The notes under the pieces are model-generated. The model did no database searches. It saw only the letters and a list, made by a program, of their open reading frames with translations, and was not told the DNA's origin. Positions 7,258-14,269 of a DNA stretch of 32,942 bases are shown here, one piece after another. This DNA is from an uncultured Eubacteriales bacterium (GTDB lineage Bacteria; Bacillota; Clostridia; Oscillospirales; Acutalibacteraceae): positions 1 through 32,942 of the forward strand of contig ONFJ01000009.1 of NCBI GenBank assembly GCA_900317085.1. The letters are read 5' to 3'. The position numbers and the translations under genes were made by a program. Each line of letters starts with the position of its first letter. Within the stretch, counting starts at the first letter, position 1.

Positions 7258-8853
7258 TCAGTCCTCTTTGGCCTTGACCGCGCGGACGGCTTTGATGGTG
7301 CCCTCCTGCAGCGAGTGGCTCTTGTGGACGACGACTTCTTCGTCGTAAACAGAGAACAGGTCTTCCATCTCGTCCTTGTCCATCTTCGGGGTGACATAGG
7401 AGACCAGCGGGACCAGGATGAGGCCCACGATCATGGTGATGGCACCGGCGTTGATGGGAGACGCGATGTAGTGGAAGAACATGTTCATGACCGTGAACAG
7501 GACGCCCCAGGCGAAGGACACCCAGACAGAAAGCTTCGTGACGTTTTTCGAGTAGAGGCCGTACATGAACGGTGCAAGGAACGCGCCTGCGAGGCCGCCC
7601 CAGGAAACACCCATCATCTGGGCGATGAATGCCGGCGGGTTGAACGCCAGCGCCACGGAGATGACGATGAACACGGCGATCAGCACACGCATGACGACGA
7701 GCTGCGTCTTCTCGCTCATATCCTGCCAGAAGGTCTTCTTCATGAAGTCGAGGGTCATCGTGGAACTGGAGGTCAGGACCAGAGACGACAGTGTCGACAT
7801 GGAGGCGGACAGAACGAGGACGATGACGATACCGATGAGGATGTCGGGCAGCGTCGAGAGCATGGACGGGATGATGGCGTCGAAGGCGATGGAGCCGTCC
7901 TCGTTGTGGACGCCCGGTACATCGCCAAACAGTCTGCCGAAACCGCCGAGGAAGTAGCAGCCGCCGGCGACGACGAACGCGAAGAAGGTGGAGATGACCG
8001 TGCCGGTCTGGACGGACTTCTCATCCTTGATGGCGTAGAACTTCTGGACCATCTGCGGGAGACCCCAGGTACCGAGGGACGTCAGGATGACGACGCCGAG
8101 GAGTGCCATCGGGTCCGGGCCGAAGAAGCTCGTGAGAAGACCCTCTGCGCCCTGCAGAGCAGGTTTCGCGACGTCGGATGCGTCGATGATAGAGAGTTCC
8201 TTCATGGCGTTCAGGAAGCCACCCTGACCGTGCAGGACCGCTGCGATGACCGCCGCGATACCGCCGAGCATGATGATGCCCTGGATGAAGTCATTGAGCG
8301 CGGTTGCCATGTAGCCGCCGGCGATGACATAGACAGCGGTCAGGAGCGCCATAATGATGATGACGACATGGTAGTCGATGCTGAAAGCCATCCCGAAGAG
8401 ACGGGACAGACCATTGTAGACACCGGCGGTGTACGGGACCAGGAAGACGAACGAGATGATGGAACCCACGACCTGGAGTGCGGTGGAGCCGTAACGCTTG
8501 CCGAAGTACTCGGGCATGGTACGGGCGTCGAGCTTCTGGGTCATGATGCGGGTCCGGCGACCGAGGATGATCCACGCGAGCAGCGAGCCGATGAGCGCGT
8601 TGCCGAGACCGATCCAGGTGGACGCAAGGCCGAACTTCCAGCCGAACTGGCCGGCGTAACCGACGAACACGACGGACGAGAAGTACGAGGTACCGAAGGC
8701 GAAGGCGGTGAGCCAGGGGCCGACGGTCCGTCCGCCGAGGACGTAGTCGTTGACGTTGGTAGCATGGCGTCTGGACCAGAACCCGATGAAAATCATGACA
8801 CCGAAGAACAGGACCAGAAGAAAGATCTTGATGGCCAAAATGTTTTCCTCCAA
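7258..8853 (-). CDS. Sodium:solute symporter (SSS/PutP family)
   Basis: A 531-residue inner-membrane symporter that uses the Na+ gradient to import an organic solute. About 13 hydrophobic helices are visible. SSS signatures include NDYVLGGRTVGPWLTAFAFG at about residues 35-54, GYMATALNDFIQG near 180 and the Ser-rich SASMSTLSSLVLTSSSTMTLD near 350, which corresponds to the Na+-site helix in this family. The substrate (proline, pantothenate, sugar or another) cannot be told. The start MEENILAIK at 8853 has GGAGG upstream. It is transcribed from a promoter overlapped by three GGTTTAAA repeats, so repression is likely. Confidence 0.9.
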   Translation of the reverse strand: MEENILAIKIFLLVLFFGVMIFIGFWSRRHATNVNDYVLGGRTVGPWLTAFAFGTSYFSSVVFVGYAGQFGWKFGLASTWIGLGNALIGSLLAWIILGRRTRIMTQKLDARTMPEYFGKRYGSTALQVVGSIISFVFLVPYTAGVYNGLSRLFGMAFSIDYHVVIIIMALLTAVYVIAGGYMATALNDFIQGIIMLGGIAAVIAAVLHGQGGFLNAMKELSIIDASDVAKPALQGAEGLLTSFFGPDPMALLGVVILTSLGTWGLPQMVQKFYAIKDEKSVQTGTVISTFFAFVVAGGCYFLGGFGRLFGDVPGVHNEDGSIAFDAIIPSMLSTLPDILIGIVIVLVLSASMSTLSSLVLTSSSTMTLDFMKKTFWQDMSEKTQLVVMRVLIAVFIVISVALAFNPPAFIAQMMGVSWGGLAGAFLAPFMYGLYSKNVTKLSVWVSFAWGVLFTVMNMFFHYIASPINAGAITMIVGLILVPLVSYVTPKMDKDEMEDLFSVYDEEVVVHKSHSLQEGTIKAVRAVKAKED

Positions 8854-8888
8854 ACTTTCACAAAGTACCGCTTTCCACTTGCTTTAGT

Positions 8889-8939
8889 GGTTTAAACTGT
8901 AACGGTTTAAATTATAACGGTTTAAAGGAACAAATGCAA
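8889..8939 (-). promoter_or_regulatory. Symporter promoter with triple GGTTTAAA operator-like repeats
   Basis: On the minus strand -35 TTGCAT (8934-8939) and -10 TATAAT (8911-8916) have 17-base spacing. On the plus strand GGTTTAAA occurs at 8889-8896, 8904-8911 and 8919-8926, exactly 15 bases apart. The repeats cover the spacer, touch the -10 and extend past the start site. Repeats over a promoter in this way usually bind a repressor; its identity is unknown. Confidence 0.6.
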
Positions 8940-9059
8940 GACATTTTTAAGTGACCATCACCTCCCCCACAAATCCGAATTTGTCGAGCTCAGCAACTAC
9001 GGTTTGTCTCTGTATTCCGATATATTACGGCTTTTTGCCTGAATGGTAGGAATCCTTTC

Positions 9060-9486
9060 CGATTTAATTCGAAATCGTTTTTTATTAGTCGGAAATAATG
9101 GTAAATCCGACTCCATTTTTCCGACCATTCACGGTTTTTCCCAATAAAGTCGGAACAGGTTCCGACTTTATCTCCGTTTTCTCATTGTGGTCGGAATCAA
9201 TCCGTAGCTTGATTTGTTTTTTCCGACCTTTCCCAGTTTTTTCCGATTTGATCGGAACAAACTCCGACATATTTTCAGTTTTCTCATAAAAGTCGGAAAC
9301 CTCCATCTCTTTTCACTTTTTTCTATCTCAGATGGAGAAAAATCCATCTGGATTGAAGTTTTGCTTTTTTAGATGGAGATTTCAGATGATTTGTGCCAAG
9401 AACTCCATCTAATCTCAGATTTCTCCTGCATAGCTGGAGAAAACTCCATCTAAACTGTTGATTCGCTGTCTCGGTTGGAGAAAAGT
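9060..9486. repeat. Array of hairpins with covarying arms (about 102-bp repeat)
   Basis: A T-rich stretch without convincing genes in which arms reading TCGGA / TCCGA recur and then change to GATGGA / TCCATC. The GGA-type arms start near 9089, 9150, 9190, 9252, 9292, 9330, 9371, 9432 and 9473, giving spacings of 61, 40, 62, 40, 38, 41, 61 and 41, so the underlying unit is about 102 bp with two arms. The best hairpins are 9144-9156 with 9159-9171 (13 bp perfect) and 9330-9336 with 9343-9349. Open frames on both strands across 9085-9306 merely translate the repeat as 33-residue periods. Confidence 0.7.
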
Positions 9487-9489
9487 TCA

Positions 9490-9640
9490 GCCCTGCTGTT
9501 GCGGCCAGAAAGGAAACGTGCTGATAACCAGCTCGTAAAAGCATGTGCCGCACAGCAGGGCGTCGAATGGTGTGCGCGGGCGCACGAATTCTGCCGGGCA
9601 CTAGGAGCAGAGAAACTACTTAATGAAATTCAGTTTGTAG
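9490..9640. other. Strongly structured segment, possible RNA gene or decayed gene
   Basis: Four consecutive inverted repeats are visible: 9490-9505 with 9547-9561 (15 bp, one bulged T, with an inner 6-bp helix 9516-9521/9541-9546), 9572-9576 with 9581-9585, 9590-9594 with 9607-9611, and 9616-9619 with 9636-9639. I do not recognise any known RNA family. A plus-strand frame without a good start (9454-9645) also reads protein-like (ending LLNEIQFVG), so a gene remnant is an alternative. No promoter is evident. Confidence 0.35.
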
Positions 9641-9644
9641 GGTA

Positions 9645-9687
9645 AACAAAAAGCGGTGCTCTGACACTTGCAAAGTCAGAACACCGC
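9645..9687 (-). terminator. Minus-strand Rho-independent terminator
   Basis: A stem of 6 plus 6 bp (9653-9658 with 9682-9687 and 9660-9665 with 9675-9680, one mismatch) is followed on the minus strand by TTTTTGTTT. It implies a short transcript coming from the nrdR side. No poly-T follows on the plus strand. Confidence 0.75.
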
Positions 9688-9801
9688 AGCCCCATAAAGA
9701 GTAATCTTTACATTACAATCGTTATTTTTTCTACGAGTCAGAAACCTGCAGACCGCCTCGCTCCGTGCTGTCGAAACGCCTCCAAAACTTCTGTTAGACA
9801 T
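9676..9801 (-). CDS. Possible 41-residue small protein
   Basis: This minus-strand frame has an ATG at 9801 preceded by GGGAGGG at 5-base spacing, and a TGA stop (9676-9678) inside the terminator stem. The peptide begins MSNRSFGGVSTARSEAVCRF, is rich in Arg, Ser and Asn, has two Cys and no membrane helix. I recognise no family. The strong ribosome site and the matched terminator support a real short transcript, but no good promoter was found and the coding signal is weak. It is divergent from nrdR. Confidence 0.35.
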   Translation of the reverse strand: MSNRSFGGVSTARSEAVCRFLTRRKNNDCNVKITLYGAAVF

Positions 9802-9822
9802 TTTTCCCTCCCTATGGTAAGA

Positions 9823-9836
9823 TATAGAGGTCTATA
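9823..9836. promoter_or_regulatory. Dyad upstream of nrdR
   Basis: A perfect TATAGA-GG-TCTATA inverted repeat lies 55 bases ahead of nrdR, between it and the divergent small ORF. It may be an operator; no regulator can be assigned. Confidence 0.3.
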
Positions 9837-9891
9837 GATTTTGAATACGCATTATCTTGTATTTTTCAATAGTTTTGGATGGTGAACACAT

Positions 9892-10347
9892 ATGAAATGC
9901 CCCTACTGCGGTTGTGAAGACAGCAAAGTTATCGATTCCCGCCCCACCGACGAAGGAGAACGCATCCGTCGCCGCCGTGAATGCACGAAGTGCGGCAAGC
10001 GCTTTACCACGTATGAGATCATCGAGACCGTCCCGCTGATCGTCGTCAAGAAAGACGGCACCCGCGAGAGTTTCGACCGCGTCAAGCTGTTCAACGGCCT
10101 GCTGCGCGCCTGTGAGAAACGTCCGGTCCCGGTCGAAGTCATCGAAAAAGCTGTCACCGACATCGAGTCGCAGTTGCAGAACTCTCTGGAAAAAGAGATC
10201 ACTTCGGGCAAAATCGGCGAACTCGCCATGGAAAAACTCAAGGACATCGACGAAGTCGCCTATGTCCGGTTCGCCTCGGTTTATCGCCAGTTCAAAGACG
10301 TCAGCACCTTCGTCGACGAAGTCACGAAACTGCTCAACGAAAAGTAA
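9892..10347 (+). CDS. nrdR: Transcriptional repressor NrdR
   Basis: NrdR is an ATP/dATP-sensing repressor of ribonucleotide reductase genes. The protein is 151 residues, the usual length. The zinc ribbon has CPYC at residues 3-6 and CTKC at about 32-35, with [17 protein letters not shown] between and after. The ATP-cone domain fills residues 49-140 ([28 protein letters not shown]). The ATG at 9892 follows GGATGGTGA. A 6-bp dyad TATAGA-GG-TCTATA lies upstream at 9823-9836; it does not match the NrdR box consensus that I know. No nrd structural genes are in the window. Confidence 0.96.
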   Translation: MKCPYCGCEDSKVIDSRPTDEGERIRRRRECTKCGKRFTTYEIIETVPLIVVKKDGTRESFDRVKLFNGLLRACEKRPVPVEVIEKAVTDIESQLQNSLEKEITSGKIGELAMEKLKDIDEVAYVRFASVYRQFKDVSTFVDEVTKLLNEK

Positions 10348-10366
10348 ATCGCCAAAACAGAACAAA

Positions 10367-10410
10367 AAACGGTCTCCGGGACACTCCCGAAGGCCGTTTC
10401 TTTTTTGTTT
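10367..10410. terminator. Bidirectional terminator between nrdR and tupC
   Basis: A 15-bp stem with one mismatch and one G-T pair (10367-10381 with 10385-10399, loop CAC) is followed by CTTTTTTGTTTT, with an A-run on the left. It separates convergent nrdR and tupABC. Confidence 0.9.
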
Positions 10411-11078
10411 TATTTCCGGATGTCCCACTGAGCGATGAACTCTCTGCCAAATGCGCTCTGCGGGTGCAGGAAGTCTGCCGTATCCGTGTACTCGACGACC
10501 CGGCCGGCGTCCATCAGCAGGACTTTCGTTGAGACCGCCATGGCCTGCGCCGGCAGATGTGTCGACATCAGAAGGGTCGTCCCCTGTTCTTTGCACCGGC
10601 GCACCAGAGTGTCCTCCAGACTGCGGGACGTGCGGATGTCCACGGCGCTCAGCGGCTCGTCCAAAAGCAGACAGGGCCAGTTGCCGGCGAGCATGCGGGC
10701 AAAGCACATGCGCTGGCGTTCGCCGCCGGACAGAGCCGAGGTCTTTTTGTCCCGAAGGTCTGTCAGACCGCAGTCGGTCAGAAGGGCATCGAGGTCAGTC
10801 GTCTCGTCTCGCACACCGAGCATGATGTTCTTTTCAACTGTTCCGCGGAAGCAGAACGGGCTCTGAGGCTGGTACCCGATGGTCGCGGCACTGCCGTCGC
10901 AGAGGATGCGCCCTTCGTCCGGCGCCCACTCCCCCGCGATCAGCTTCAGGAGCGTCGATTTCCCGGACCCGTTCATGCCGATGAGCGCGACCCGTTCACC
11001 GTCTTCGATGACGAGTTCGTCGATAGCCAGGGTGAACTCCCCGGACAGTTGTTTGCGTAATCCTTCCACTCTGATCAT
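10410..11078 (-). CDS. tupC: Tungstate ABC transporter ATP-binding protein TupC
   Basis: The cytoplasmic ATPase that powers tungstate import. It has 222 residues from MIRVEGLRKQL. Visible motifs are Walker A GMNGSGKST at about residues 34-42, Q-loop YQPQSPF, signature LSGGERQR, Walker B CLLLDEPLSAVD and the switch His in MSTHL. It has no extra C-terminal regulatory domain. The start at 11078 overlaps the tupB stop as ATGA; the frame stays open upstream but those codons belong to tupB in another frame. Assigned to tungstate by its partner TupA, since ABC ATPases alone do not show substrate. Confidence 0.88.
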   Translation of the reverse strand: MIRVEGLRKQLSGEFTLAIDELVIEDGERVALIGMNGSGKSTLLKLIAGEWAPDEGRILCDGSAATIGYQPQSPFCFRGTVEKNIMLGVRDETTDLDALLTDCGLTDLRDKKTSALSGGERQRMCFARMLAGNWPCLLLDEPLSAVDIRTSRSLEDTLVRRCKEQGTTLLMSTHLPAQAMAVSTKVLLMDAGRVVEYTDTADFLHPQSAFGREFIAQWDIRK

Positions 11079-11755
11079 GACACTCTCTCCTGGATGCTTC
11101 CCGCAAGGCTGTTGACCACCAGAGACAGGAGTAGCAGCACGATGCCGATGGCTACGGCCGTTTTGAAGTTGCCCTTGTTGGTCTCGAGCAGGATGGCAGT
11201 CGTCATGACCCGTGTCTTGAACTGGATGTTGCCGCCGACGAGTGAGACCGCGCCCACTTCGGCGATGGAACGTCCAAAGCCCAGAAGGATGACACTGATG
11301 AATTCGACGGCGCATTCCCGGAACAGGAGTCCGTCCTGTTTCGGGCGGCTCAGATGCAGGCCCCTCGCGGTCTCCGTCAGCATGGGGGCCTTTCCCCCGG
11401 CGATCGACGCCGCGAGCCCCGTCATGATCGGCGTGATCAGGATGACCTGCGCGATGACCATGACCTGGACCGTGAACAGGAGATGCAGGCTGCCGAACGG
11501 TCCGATGGACCGGAACAGCAGGAAAACCACAAGGCCCGCCACCACAGGTGGCAGGCTCATGAGGGTATTCGTGATGCGGAGCAAAGCCCCTTTGCCCCGG
11601 AAGGACGACCGGCCGAGGAAGACCCCGAACGGCAATCCGATGAGGGCGGAAATCCCCGTGCTGAACAGGGACATGATGAGGGTGGTGCGGATGATCTGCA
11701 GGAGTTCCGCATCACCGCTCAGAATGAGGTGGAATGCCTCGCGTATGACGTCCAT
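11075..11755 (-). CDS. tupB: Tungstate ABC transporter permease TupB
   Basis: The membrane channel subunit of the tungstate importer, 226 residues with about five to six hydrophobic helices. The cytoplasmic EAA-type coupling motif is GFGRSIAEVGAVSLVGGNI at about residues 158-176, close to the form seen in TupB and related oxyanion permeases (PstC/ModB class). It begins 5 bases after the tupA stop, with only a weak ribosome site, which suggests translational coupling. Its last bases overlap the tupC start. Confidence 0.88.
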   Translation of the reverse strand: MDVIREAFHLILSGDAELLQIIRTTLIMSLFSTGISALIGLPFGVFLGRSSFRGKGALLRITNTLMSLPPVVAGLVVFLLFRSIGPFGSLHLLFTVQVMVIAQVILITPIMTGLAASIAGGKAPMLTETARGLHLSRPKQDGLLFRECAVEFISVILLGFGRSIAEVGAVSLVGGNIQFKTRVMTTAILLETNKGNFKTAVAIGIVLLLLSLVVNSLAGSIQERVS

Positions 11756-11760
11756 TCAGT

Positions 11761-12666
11761 TTACATCAGCTGGAAGAGCTGTTCTCCATATTCTTCGATG
11801 CCGTACTTCTCGATGAGTGCGGAGGCTTCGTCGCCCTGGAGCCACTCCATGAGAGCGTTGGCACCTTCGGTGTTGATCTTCACATCTTTGCCTGCGAACG
11901 CGGAAGCTTCCGGGTTCACGCCGATCAGCGAGTAAGTGTTCTTCATGTCGTCCGACTCGGAGACCAGGATGTCAAGGTTCGGAAGATTGTCCTTCATCGA
12001 AAGATAGGTGGCCTTGTCGGTGAGGACATAGGCATTCATTTCATTGGCTTTGGTCAGCGTATCGCCCATGCCGGAACCGACTGAGGTGTACCACGCGGGG
12101 TCGAGTTTCAGGACCGGAGCAGAAGCGGACCAGATCTTCATTTCCTTATTGTGGGTACCGCTGTTGTCGCCGCGGGAGCAGAAAGGCTGTTTGGCGTCGG
12201 CGATCTTCTTGAAGGCCTCAGCTGCAGTGCCGGATCCCTTGATGCCTGCCGGGTCCGCCTTCGGGCCGCAGATGACGAAGAAGTTGTACATGAACGACTG
12301 GCGGTCAGTGGAAGCATAGCCGTCCGCAATGAACTGCTCTTCCTGGTCTTTCGAGTGGACCAGAAGCAGGTCGGCGTCACCGGCCTTGGCGTAACCGATG
12401 GCAACACCGGTACCCGCAGAAGCCACTTCGACTTTCCAGCCCGTCTCCGCTTCAAAGGTCGGGAGAAGGTACGGCAGAAGGCCGGAGTCGTTGACGGATG
12501 TGGTGGTCGCAAGGCGGATCGTGCCCTTCGGGGCAGCGGTGGTGGTTTCCGCAGCGGTGGTGGATTCGTTTGAGGTCGTGCTGTTTGTGTTCGTGCAGGC
12601 TGCCAGAGCGAAGATCATCGCCAGAGCCAGCATCATGCTGAACAGTTTGACAAGTTTGTTTTTCAT
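11761..12666 (-). CDS. tupA: Tungstate-binding lipoprotein TupA
   Basis: The extracellular substrate-binding protein that captures tungstate. The 301-residue product has a lipoprotein signal peptide with lipobox LAAC and Cys24 as the lipid-anchored residue. A Thr/Ser/Asn-rich linker follows (about residues 25-48). The mature part carries TupA hallmarks: IRLATTTSVNDSGLL at the start, SAGTGVAIGYAKAGDADLLLVHS, and SRGDNSGTHNKE in the middle, which supply ligand-binding Thr, Ser and Arg in the family. Molybdate (ModA) or phosphate binders lack the TTTS-DSGLL start. A sigma-A promoter and AAGGAGG precede it. Confidence 0.93.
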   Translation of the reverse strand: MKNKLVKLFSMMLALAMIFALAACTNTNSTTSNESTTAAETTTAAPKGTIRLATTTSVNDSGLLPYLLPTFEAETGWKVEVASAGTGVAIGYAKAGDADLLLVHSKDQEEQFIADGYASTDRQSFMYNFFVICGPKADPAGIKGSGTAAEAFKKIADAKQPFCSRGDNSGTHNKEMKIWSASAPVLKLDPAWYTSVGSGMGDTLTKANEMNAYVLTDKATYLSMKDNLPNLDILVSESDDMKNTYSLIGVNPEASAFAGKDVKINTEGANALMEWLQGDEASALIEKYGIEEYGEQLFQLM

Positions 12667-12684
12667 AGTATTCCTCCTTATGAA

Positions 12685-12698
12685 GCAATCTGAATTGC
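12685..12698. promoter_or_regulatory. Dyad in the tupA leader
   Basis: GCAAT-CTGA-ATTGC lies between the -10 and the ribosome site of tupA, where a repressor could block initiation. A tungstate-responsive TunR-like factor is conceivable, but none is in the window. Confidence 0.3.
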
Positions 12699-12708
12699 GT
12701 ACAACTCC

Positions 12709-12737
12709 ATAATATCTGTCTCATGGGGACGTGTCAA
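12709..12737 (-). promoter_or_regulatory. Promoter of tupABC
   Basis: On the minus strand -35 TTGACA (12732-12737), 17-base spacer, -10 TATTAT (12709-12714), a near-consensus sigma-A promoter 43 bases ahead of tupA. Confidence 0.85.
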
Positions 12738-12751
12738 TGAAGATTATTGTA

Positions 12752-12790
12752 AACAAAATGCGGTCGCCCGAAAAGTTTCGAGCGACCGCA
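12752..12790 (-). terminator. Terminator of the alpha/beta hydrolase gene
   Basis: A 9-bp stem (12759-12767 with 12782-12790) continues inward as CGAAA/TTTCG and is followed on the minus strand by TTTTGTTTAC. It sits just upstream of the tup promoter. Confidence 0.85.
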
Positions 12791-12810
12791 CACCGTATAG
12801 TGCTACTGTT

Positions 12811-13743
12811 TTATCCGGCCAGAATTCCGTCAAAGAACGCGACGATCCCGGCTTCAACATCGGCTTTGATGTCGTCATAATTGTGGATCTCGTGGCGATA
12901 GCCGCTGTACAGCTTCGTCTTGACATTGTGTCCCGTCGAGGCGAGCCAGTTGGCGGTCTGATAGACGCCTTCGCCCCAGGTGCCGACGGGGTCCTGGTCA
13001 CCGGCGATGTTGTAAAGCGGCAGTTCCTTCGGGACTTTTTCGGCCCACTCGGTGCCCTGGATGCACTCCATCATCTGGCAGAAATACAGCATGGAGCGGT
13101 TGTTGGTGGGTTTGGTGAACGCGTCGAAGGGGTCGGCCGCGTGGTCGTCCTGGACATACTTCGAATGGCAGATCCACTCGTTGCCGAGTTTGACGTCTTC
13201 TTCGATGCGGTCGAACATGAAGCCGAAGAGGAGGTTGGTGGCGTCAGGGTCGGATTCGTCGCCCTTGCCGTCATCGACGAGCTTCTGGATGTAGGCGGTG
13301 GCGTCCTTCAAAGACGGGAGTGCGCCGCAGGTGCCGCACATGGTGGCGCCCGCCAGTTCATTACCATAGGTGGCGATGTAGTCACGGGTGATGAAGGAGC
13401 CCATGCTGTGACCGAACAGGAAGTACGGCAGGTTCGGATACATCTCTTTGACGATGCCGGTAAAGGTGTGTTCGTCTTCGCGCATGGTCTCATAGCCTTT
13501 GGTGCCCCAGTTTCCCCAGCTGTCGTTGACGACGGCGGTCTTGCCGTGGCCGACATGGTCATCGGCGGTGACGATGTAGCCCGCGTCCATGAACGCGACG
13601 ATCATGTGGAAATAGCGGCGGGAATGCTCGCCAAAGCCGTGGATGAGCTGGATGATGCCCTTCGGCTCGCAGGCCGGCACATAGACCCATCCCTGGACCA
13701 TCTGTTCCTCGTTATAGGACTTGAAACTGACTTCGTGTAACAT
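12811..13743 (-). CDS. Alpha/beta hydrolase, monoacylglycerol-lipase-like
   Basis: A 310-residue serine hydrolase of the Hydrolase_4 (lysophospholipase/monoglyceride lipase) type, predicted to cleave carboxylic esters of glycerol or lysolipids. No signal peptide is visible, so it is cytoplasmic. The oxyanion-loop motif is LIHGFGEHS near residue 36, the nucleophile elbow GHSMGS has Ser near residue 113, the catalytic Asp is in GDQDPVG near 248, and the His is in YRHEIHN near 286. ATG at 13743 follows AAAGGAGG. A possible promoter TTGAAG-N16-TATATC lies at 13759-13786 on the minus strand. It is monocistronic. The exact substrate is unknown. Confidence 0.88.
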   Translation of the reverse strand: MLHEVSFKSYNEEQMVQGWVYVPACEPKGIIQLIHGFGEHSRRYFHMIVAFMDAGYIVTADDHVGHGKTAVVNDSWGNWGTKGYETMREDEHTFTGIVKEMYPNLPYFLFGHSMGSFITRDYIATYGNELAGATMCGTCGALPSLKDATAYIQKLVDDGKGDESDPDATNLLFGFMFDRIEEDVKLGNEWICHSKYVQDDHAADPFDAFTKPTNNRSMLYFCQMMECIQGTEWAEKVPKELPLYNIAGDQDPVGTWGEGVYQTANWLASTGHNVKTKLYSGYRHEIHNYDDIKADVEAGIVAFFDGILAG

Positions 13744-13809
13744 GTTGGTTCCTCCTTTGATATAAGGTTTTTCATGACAACTTCAATATAACAAAAGAAG
13801 AGAGTAAGG

Positions 13810-13822
13810 GCAAGGGATTCGA
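13810..13822. repeat. Second, partial tRNA-Ser-like T-arm scar
   Basis: GCAAGGGATTCGA at 13810-13822 matches the T-arm part of the tRNA-Ser gene (and of the attachment core) 99 bases outside the left boundary. A mirrored piece, ATCCCTTGCTC, lies at 13856-13866. Both may be traces of an older insertion or of a lost tRNA gene. Confidence 0.4.
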
Positions 13823-13874
13823 CGCGCTTTCTTTACGCTCCGGCCTGCGGTTCTCATCCCTTGCTCGTAAAAAA

Positions 13875-13903
13875 CAAAAAGACCACCTGATGGTGGTCTA
13901 TTT
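13875..13903 (-). terminator. Displaced native terminator of tRNA-Ser
   Basis: A 7-bp stem GACCACC/GGTGGTC with TGAT loop (13881-13898) is followed on the minus strand by TTTTTGTTTTTT. It now lies just outside the left attachment site. Before the insertion it would have followed the tRNA-Ser 3' end by about 10 bases, so it is most likely that gene's original terminator. Confidence 0.7.
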
Positions 13904-13908
13904 GTTTA

Positions 13909-13931
13909 TGGCGGAGAGCAAGGGATTCGAA
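13909..13931. repeat. Left attachment site core
   Basis: A 23-bp copy of the tRNA-Ser 3' end (CCA, acceptor 3' strand, T-arm), identical to 22483-22505. Beyond it the sequence diverges from the tRNA, so this is the rebuilt far end of the insertion. Confidence 0.92.
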
Positions 13932-14048
13932 TTTGCGAAACTAATAATTGTGCTTCTTTGTTAATTCCAAAAACAACGTAATTATGCGGTTTTTGTAGGT
14001 TCTATCTTCTATATTTTATCATTTAACATCGTCTATTTCAATTCTCGA

Positions 14049-14088
14049 TGGGGTCAAAATTGGGGTCAGGATGTGGGTCAAGAGGTCA
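14049..14088. repeat. Integrase arm-type sites, left end
   Basis: TGGGGTCA occurs at 14049-14056 and 14061-14068, with degenerate copies TGGGTCA (14074-14080) and AGAGGTCA (14081-14088). The first two are 12 bases apart and are matched by the same pair at the right end, which is how arm-binding sites of tyrosine integrases look. Confidence 0.65.
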
Positions 14089-14112
14089 CACATGAGTGAT
14101 AGCGATTTACTC

Positions 14113-14215
14113 AGGTATTAAGAGGTATTTACTTAGGTATATATCTAAGTAAAAAAAATAGCATAACTACTTTATTTAGTATTTACTTATTTACTTCTGT
14201 AGGGGTCTACGCGCG
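14113..14215. repeat. Left-end repeat cluster (AGGTAT repeats, dyad, terminal inverted repeat)
   Basis: AGGTAT occurs at 14113, 14123 and 14135. A 9-bp dyad TTTACTTAG/CTAAGTAAA spans 14128-14153. TATTTACTTATTTACTT (14180-14196) and TCTACGCGCG (14206-14215) form one arm of an inverted repeat whose partner is at 22154-22188. GCATAACTAC (14161-14170) also recurs at 22197-22206 in direct orientation. Excisionase, integrase or replication-protein binding is likely. This fills the non-coding stretch before the integrase gene. Confidence 0.6.
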
Positions 14216-14228
14216 TTATAATTATAAG

Positions 14229-14257
14229 AGAGCAGGAAGCAATGAGCGTCCTGCTCT
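14229..14257 (-). terminator. Terminator of the repressor-integrase operon
   Basis: A 9-bp stem AGAGCAGGA/TCCTGCTCT (14229-14237 with 14249-14257) is followed on the minus strand by AT-rich sequence with only a weak T-run. It lies just after the int stop. Confidence 0.55.
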
Positions 14258-14269
14258 GTTTGGTTCTGT

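Noticed and set aside
7225-8895. 556-codon plus-strand frame
   Set aside because: Antisense of the symporter gene with shadow-type composition.
9085-9306. Small proteins on both strands in the hairpin array
   Set aside because: The frames simply translate the 99-102-bp repeat into 33-residue periods, and no ribosome site or start context was found.
9060-9486. CRISPR array
   Set aside because: The repeats are inverted arms with drifting sequence and alternating spacing, not identical direct repeats with unique spacers, and there are no cas genes.
9823-9836. NrdR box
   Set aside because: The dyad does not match the known NrdR box pattern and is single, whereas NrdR boxes come in pairs.
13909-13931. 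Second tRNA-Ser gene at the left end
   Set aside because: Only the 3' 23 bases are present; acceptor 5' strand, D-arm and anticodon arm are absent.
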